Shown piece by piece: positions 13,017 through 16,836 of a stretch of DNA of 16,836 bases. The stretch is from Aphodosoma sp045614825. Its GTDB lineage: Bacteria > Bacteroidota > Bacteroidia > Bacteroidales > Paludibacteraceae. The position numbers and the translations under genes were made by a program. The notes below the pieces were generated by a model. It made no database searches and was not told the DNA's origin. It saw only the letters and a program-made list of their open reading frames with translations. Within the stretch, counting starts at the first letter, position 1; each line of letters starts with the position of its first letter. The stretch lies in NCBI GenBank assembly GCA_045614825.1, contig JAZLDO010000114.1:1-16836 (forward strand), given 5' to 3'.

Positions 13017-14045
13017 ATGAAACGCCTATTATTATTTATTTTATTGTTTGTTATACAGATATTTACACTAAATTCGCAGTCTATGAAAATAATGACTTAC
13101 AACGTAGAAAATTTGTTTGATACTCAGCATGATTCGTTGAAGAACGATACAGAATTTCTTCCTAATTCTGAATTGCGTTGGACAAATAAGCGTTTCTACG
13201 ATAAATTACATGAAGTAATGCAGGTTATTGTTGGGCTTGGTGGTGACGAATTGCCTCTTCTCATAGGTCTATGTGAAGTTGAAAATGACTTTGTTTTACA
13301 GGCTATGACTCAATTTGACCCTTATGATCAGTTAGGTTACGATTACGTGCATTATGAAGGTCCTGATGCTCGTGGCATTGATGTAGCACTACTCTATCAA
13401 AAAGATAAATTCACACCTCTTGCTTCTCGTCCAATTCCAGTTAATTTACCTAATGGTCAACGAGGTAGAGATTTACTATATACATGTGGTGCTCTTTCCG
13501 ATTCTACTCTTTTACATATAATTCAAGTGCATTTTCCGTCGCGAAGAGAAGGTGCATTAGCATCGGAACCTAATCGTGTGGCTGCGGCGAAAGCAGTGCG
13601 AAAGGTAATAGAAGAAATTCAAATGGTGGATTCGCAAGCGGGAATTATTATTATGGGGGATTTCAATGATAATCCATCCGATAAAGTGCCTACTACTACC
13701 CTTGTAGCTTTGCCATATACAAATAGGTTCTTTGAGGATTTGAAATTATATAATCTATGCTGGGATGGATCGTCTTTTGAGGATGAGGAGATAGGGTCTT
13801 ATTTTCATAATGGCGAATGGGATATGTTAGATCAAATCATCGTCAGTGGAGCTTTGCTAAATGGCAATCTTTCAGTTAGAGTGATGCCTGAAGCCGAAGT
13901 ATATCATCCCAAATGGATTTCAAAACGCGATAAACGTACAGGAGAAATGGTACCTAAAAGAACGTATGTTGGCCCCTTTTACCAAGGTGGTGTAAGCGAC
14001 CATTTTCCAGTATTTATAGAATTGTTTTTTAAAAATGAGTTATAA
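13017..14045 (+). CDS. Secreted endonuclease/exonuclease/phosphatase-family protein
   Basis: A 342-aa protein from the ATG at 13017. The frame is open from 12933, but the promoter lies between the two ATGs, and the downstream start gives a clean signal peptide (MKRLLLFILLFVIQIFTLNS). The mature part is a complete EEP metal-dependent hydrolase: MTYNVENLFD (26-35, Asn29), GLCEVEN (84-90, Glu87), DARGIDVALLYQ (118-128), VHFPSRR (171-177), IIMGDFNDNPSD (211-222, Asp215 and Asn217), WDMLDQI (269-275) and VSDHFPVF (326-333, Asp328-His329). All catalytic positions are present. EEP enzymes cut phosphodiester bonds in DNA, RNA or lipid head groups; the secretion signal suggests an extracytoplasmic nuclease or phosphodiesterase, and the substrate is not determined. 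It shares a divergent promoter region with the nucleotidyltransferase gene and ends at a bidirectional terminator. Confidence 0.9.
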   Translation: MKRLLLFILLFVIQIFTLNSQSMKIMTYNVENLFDTQHDSLKNDTEFLPNSELRWTNKRFYDKLHEVMQVIVGLGGDELPLLIGLCEVENDFVLQAMTQFDPYDQLGYDYVHYEGPDARGIDVALLYQKDKFTPLASRPIPVNLPNGQRGRDLLYTCGALSDSTLLHIIQVHFPSRREGALASEPNRVAAAKAVRKVIEEIQMVDSQAGIIIMGDFNDNPSDKVPTTTLVALPYTNRFFEDLKLYNLCWDGSSFEDEEIGSYFHNGEWDMLDQIIVSGALLNGNLSVRVMPEAEVYHPKWISKRDKRTGEMVPKRTYVGPFYQGGVSDHFPVFIELFFKNEL

Positions 14046-14083
14046 AAAAAGAGGCAACTAATTTTTCGGTTGCCTCTTTTTTA
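14044..14083. terminator. Bidirectional terminator between convergent genes
   Basis: GAGGCAAC (14051-14058) pairs with 14069-14076, extended by A-T pairs on both sides, so each strand ends in a T-run. It begins at the stop codon of the EEP gene and also covers the last codons of the - strand hydrolase gene (stop at 14058), so the hairpin is partly coding. Confidence 0.85.
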
Positions 14084-15170
14084 TATTCCTATTTAAAAAG
14101 TCTATAATTTCATCTGCTTTATTCACCATGATAAAGTGTGTTTCTTTATCATCCCAGAATATATCGGTCTGCGCACCATTATTTTTCAACTTATGATAGG
14201 CTTTTAATAATGAGGTCGCAAAATAATCATCTCCCCCACCAATAAACAATACTTTGCTCGATATTGGATAAGTCTGATTAATATTTGTCGAAATAAAAGT
14301 AATTGTCTTAAATCTGTCAGCAAATCCATTATAAGCCACATTCGTAGCAGTTCCACCATTCGACAATCCCATAATGTGCAATTCTTCTCTATCTACCTTA
14401 TAACCAAGCTCCTCTAAAAATGGTATTTGCTTTGTGAATAAGCTACTAACATCTTTTTTTGTAAATCTTCCCGACCAATCCTTGGTGCCCACACATAGCA
14501 CAATGCAATCTTCCAAGTCTTTCAACAAACCGGTATACAACTTCCAATTTCCCAAATACCCATGCATGAAAAATACAACAGGATACTCTTTCCCCTCGTC
14601 ATAATATTTAGGTTCAATCACATAGACCGATTGTGTATTATCTATCCCATACATGTAAAATGCTTGCGAAGTAGTCCCCGACATCATAAATAACCCACTT
14701 CGATTTAAACGACCAAACGGACGATAGAATTTTTGGATATTACCTATCCTATCATCTTCTCTAAAATCCCCCAACAAGTTATCTGATAAAGGCAATAATC
14801 TAGGCGCAATTCTAGCACACCATATTCCTAAGTTGCAGAGTTCTTCTTCAGGAAATACCACATTGAACAAATAATGCGTTAATGGAGGTAGTTGTGGACT
14901 ACCCTTTTCGTCTTGATATATCAATCGCACTCTATCATTGGTTTCATATCTATAGCGAGGAAGTACACAAAACAAAGCCACTAACAAGCACCCTATCACT
15001 GCCTTATATCCCCACGTTCTGCATCGCTTAATCTCTTCGCGCCACACACATGCCACGAGCATCAACATTATAATCCTATAAAACCACGATGTAAAAAACA
15101 GGAACAATAGAACCAGGAATATCGTTTTGATTATCTTTATTTTCATAGCTAATAAATTATTCTTCAACAT
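14058..15170 (-). CDS. Membrane-anchored alpha/beta hydrolase
   Basis: A 370-aa protein. The N-terminus has two hydrophobic segments (about 13-42 and 56-71), so the catalytic domain is probably tethered to the inner membrane. The hydrolase fold spans about 180-370: VVFFMHGYLGNW (198-209, oxyanion region), LHIMGLSNGGTATN (264-277) with nucleophile Ser270 in a G-L-S-N-G elbow, GGGDDYFA (311-318) giving the acid, and ETHFIM (343-348) giving His345. This is a full Ser-Asp-His set. Residues 75-175 are unrecognised. The longest frame starts 14 nt inside the upstream gene; an ATG at 15146 (MKIKIIKTIF) would remove eight residues and the overlap. It is the last gene of a three-gene overlapping cluster. 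The substrate is unknown; esterase, lipase and peptidase activity are all possible. Confidence 0.8.
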   Translation of the reverse strand: MLKNNLLAMKIKIIKTIFLVLLFLFFTSWFYRIIMLMLVACVWREEIKRCRTWGYKAVIGCLLVALFCVLPRYRYETNDRVRLIYQDEKGSPQLPPLTHYLFNVVFPEEELCNLGIWCARIAPRLLPLSDNLLGDFREDDRIGNIQKFYRPFGRLNRSGLFMMSGTTSQAFYMYGIDNTQSVYVIEPKYYDEGKEYPVVFFMHGYLGNWKLYTGLLKDLEDCIVLCVGTKDWSGRFTKKDVSSLFTKQIPFLEELGYKVDREELHIMGLSNGGTATNVAYNGFADRFKTITFISTNINQTYPISSKVLFIGGGDDYFATSLLKAYHKLKNNGAQTDIFWDDKETHFIMVNKADEIIDFLNRNIKKRQPKN

Positions 15171-15774
15171 CTAAAATCCATTTAAAATTAGGAGCATATA
15201 ACCATCCTATGTCTTGCATATAACGAATGAGACTTTCGTGAAATTTGAATGGACCAATTATTGTTGGAGATGGCAATTTTGGGAAAGCAAACTCTTTAAT
15301 GTAAGATATAACCCACTCATCATCCTCTTTATATAGGTACATACCATTGAGAGCTAATCCAATTCTACAATTTTTAATTGTATATGCAGACCATAATTTA
15401 AATTCGTTGTATTTAGGCGACCAAGCAATTCGCGCAGGATTATTTTTAGTTGCATTAGGATATTTTTTCATCAACCCTTTGATTTTGTCATGTCGAGCAA
15501 AATATCTACTATGCAAAACAACTGTATCTTTTGTTGGAACAGTACACAAAATTTGCTGTATCGTAGCTTCAGGCGACGCAAACCATCCCAAAGTGCAAAT
15601 ACATATGTTTATGGAGTACATACTGCATTTTTCATACAGATTTAAGTCTCCACCCTTTTTCACTCTAAGATAACACTCTTGTTGAACGTCACTTAACACC
15701 CAATATGCTACATTTGAGGCAAACAGAAGAATAACAACAAGTATTCCTATTAAAATCTTTTTACTAGTCTTCAT
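15157..15774 (-). CDS. Unknown membrane-anchored or secreted protein, 205 aa
   Basis: I do not recognise the family. The N-terminus (MKTSKKILIGILVVILLFAS) is a signal peptide or anchor with no lipobox. The mature part has five cysteines (34, 50, 58, 60, 77), which could form disulfides outside the cytoplasm. It also has a conserved-looking segment RIAWSPKYNEFKLWSAYTIK and a tryptophan- and proline-rich end. The start overlaps the stop of the preceding - strand gene by 11 bp, and the end overlaps the next start by 14 bp, so all three are probably translated from one message. No catalytic motif is visible. Confidence 0.7.
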   Translation of the reverse strand: MKTSKKILIGILVVILLFASNVAYWVLSDVQQECYLRVKKGGDLNLYEKCSMYSINICICTLGWFASPEATIQQILCTVPTKDTVVLHSRYFARHDKIKGLMKKYPNATKNNPARIAWSPKYNEFKLWSAYTIKNCRIGLALNGMYLYKEDDEWVISYIKEFAFPKLPSPTIIGPFKFHESLIRYMQDIGWLYAPNFKWILDVEE

Positions 15775-16201
15775 ATTTATGAACTGTTATATTTGAACTC
15801 CAACCCCAATAAAATCCCACTTTAATCATTCTAAAATCAATATTAGAAAATTCAGTTGCTACTTTGTCATAAATTCTACATTCAAAATCGGAATAAACAT
15901 TAGGATAGTTAATCCTCCAATCCTGCAATGTATATACACTTTGCATCTCTTTTATTACTTCTGAGATAAGACTATCAATTTCATCAGCAACAATCACCGC
16001 ATCATCATTTTCCATAGCTTCGATGTCAGCAAAATATTCTCTCGTATTTGTAGAATATTTTATATGTATGCTAAAATCATAATACTGAAGTTTTTCTACA
16101 ACTCCACTATAAACATGTTTATACTTTTTTGCGTAACAACAAGTACTCATTCCAATCAGAATACTTAAAACCAAAAATCTAATTACTCTTTTCATAGTCA
16201 A
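15764..16201 (-). CDS. Unknown secreted protein, 145 aa
   Basis: The first gene of the overlapping - strand cluster. It begins MTMKRVIRFLVLSILIGMST followed by CCYAKK, a Sec signal peptide with likely cleavage after YA; the residues before the cysteines do not form a good lipobox. An in-frame ATG two codons later (16195) may be the real start. The mature part is about 120 residues, mixed alpha/beta in appearance, with an acidic central helix (DAVIVADEIDSLISEVIKEM) and an aromatic C-terminus (KVGFYWGWSSNITVHKYED). No family is recognised. A long AT-rich palindrome ends 6 bp upstream of the start codon. Confidence 0.65.
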   Translation of the reverse strand: MTMKRVIRFLVLSILIGMSTCCYAKKYKHVYSGVVEKLQYYDFSIHIKYSTNTREYFADIEAMENDDAVIVADEIDSLISEVIKEMQSVYTLQDWRINYPNVYSDFECRIYDKVATEFSNIDFRMIKVGFYWGWSSNITVHKYED

Positions 16202-16206
16202 TCAAA

Positions 16207-16252
16207 ATAAAACGTTAATATCATTACATTTTGTAATCTATTAACGTTTTAT
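16207..16252 (-). terminator. Long nested palindrome, probable terminator of the YiiX-like gene
   Basis: A perfect 14-bp outer stem (16207-16220 with 16239-16252, core AAAACGTTAATA) encloses a small internal loop and a 6-bp inner hairpin ATTACA/TGTAAT with loop TTT. On the - strand it is followed by TTTTATTTTG-like sequence. It lies about 60 bp after the YiiX-like stop codon and only 6 bp before the start of the next gene, so it could also act in the leader of that operon. The stems are AT-rich, so termination strength is uncertain. Confidence 0.5.
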
Positions 16253-16310
16253 ATGTTAAAATATTGCCCTTTTTATATAAAAATAATCAATTTTGGACGC
16301 ACATAAATTA

Positions 16311-16836
16311 TTATTTCACAAACCGTAACTCTTTCGAATTAAACACATCCACTGGCGCAACAGCATATTGCTTCATCGTAATCCCTCGTTTTTTCATCGC
16401 TCGCTTAATCTTTGGAATGTGATGCGCCCCAAGTATCAAATAGTCATCTATCCTTTTAGGCTTACAAAGCTCTATTCCCAACTGATTAAGATAAATATCA
16501 TATATCAATTCCGAGCAATAGAATTTACCATTATCAAACTTAAATGCTAAATCGTATGGCTTACCCAAATAACTATTATATTTGATTTTAATATCATCCT
16601 TTTTAGGACGCTTATGCCAATATTTGCCACCTTTACCACGAGCAATAAATTTCTTCAGCGGAGTAAGCACTAATGTCTTCTGTGTTTCAAGCACATATGG
16701 CTTCCCATCCTTCATCACCACAACTCCACAATGCGTAATAGTCGAACGAGTACCCATCTTTATCAATGGCGATTGCTGCGACAACGAAGTCTGAAAAATA
16801 ACATCTCCCTCCCTCACATCCTCTATAGGCGCTTTT
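16311..16836 (-). CDS. YiiX-like NlpC/P60-superfamily cysteine hydrolase (5' partial)
   Basis: The frame is open to the end of the window (upstream residues read KAPIED), so the start lies outside; the GTG at 16817 is not a real start. The visible part matches the YiiX/YebB-like permuted NlpC/P60 (PF05708) fold: EGDVIFQTSLSQQSPLIKMG, then TITHCGVVVM with the histidine, an LE shortly after in GKPYVLETQ, and FYCSELIYD with the catalytic cysteine following YDLAFKFDNGK. This permuted order (His before Cys) is typical of the family. Members are secreted or periplasmic hydrolases of cell-wall peptides or lipid-linked amides, with few tested substrates. A signal peptide would be in the missing part. 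The gene is followed by a long palindrome. Confidence 0.82.
   Translation of the reverse strand, partial: KAPIEDVREGDVIFQTSLSQQSPLIKMGTRSTITHCGVVVMKDGKPYVLETQKTLVLTPLKKFIARGKGGKYWHKRPKKDDIKIKYNSYLGKPYDLAFKFDNGKFYCSELIYDIYLNQLGIELCKPKRIDDYLILGAHHIPKIKRAMKKRGITMKQYAVAPVDVFNSKELRFVK

Noticed and set aside
16815..16817. GTG as the start of the YiiX-like gene
   Set aside because: The frame stays open to the end of the window, and a signal peptide expected in the family is missing, so the gene is cut by the window edge.

Overview
The window is a piece of a Bacteroidales-type (Bacteroidota) chromosome carrying a complete temperate microvirus (Microviridae). The host assignment rests on the AT-rich sequence, a gyrA product close in layout to Bacteroides GyrA, promoters with the Bacteroidota -33 TTG / -7 TAnnTTTG pattern, no Shine-Dalgarno-like leaders, and characteristic secreted TPR and HTH proteins. 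I cannot fix the genus.

Left host block (1-5823, all genes on +): the 3' part of a coiled-coil/zinc-ribbon protein with its terminator; a 585-bp non-coding AT-rich stretch studded with the decamer TAC(A/G)TTTGTA; an XRE-type HTH regulator; gyrA; and a secreted TPR protein 27 bp after gyrA, ending in a strong terminator.

Prophage (5824-11832): two 29-bp direct repeats with one mismatch, lying exactly 5980 bp apart, have the arm/6-bp core/arm layout of a XerCD dif site. Between them, all on +, lie four small unknown genes, the major capsid protein VP1, a conserved small protein, a possible 33-aa basic peptide, the DNA pilot protein VP2, a GC-rich structured non-coding region, the HUH replication initiator VP4, and a 36-aa single-membrane-span peptide. 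There is no integrase, so host XerCD is the likely integration machinery. All recognised phage genes are open, and the spacing of the repeats equals a plausible whole microvirus genome, so the provirus looks intact.

Right host block (11833-16836): a sugar-nucleotidyltransferase-like gene on -, a divergent secreted endonuclease/exonuclease/phosphatase-family protein on + (the two share overlapping back-to-back promoters), then on - a three-gene overlapping cluster of secreted or membrane proteins ending in an alpha/beta hydrolase, and the 3' part of a YiiX-like NlpC/P60-superfamily cysteine hydrolase. Host genes left of the insertion run on + and most of those to the right on -. That is what a replication-terminus dif would give, but this window alone cannot prove it.

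The most interesting parts are the intact dif-integrated microvirus, its GC-rich hairpin with alternating purine-pyrimidine tracts (an origin or packaging candidate), its unknown small genes including a lysis candidate, and the operator-like array upstream of the HTH gene, one copy of which recurs at the phage's right end.
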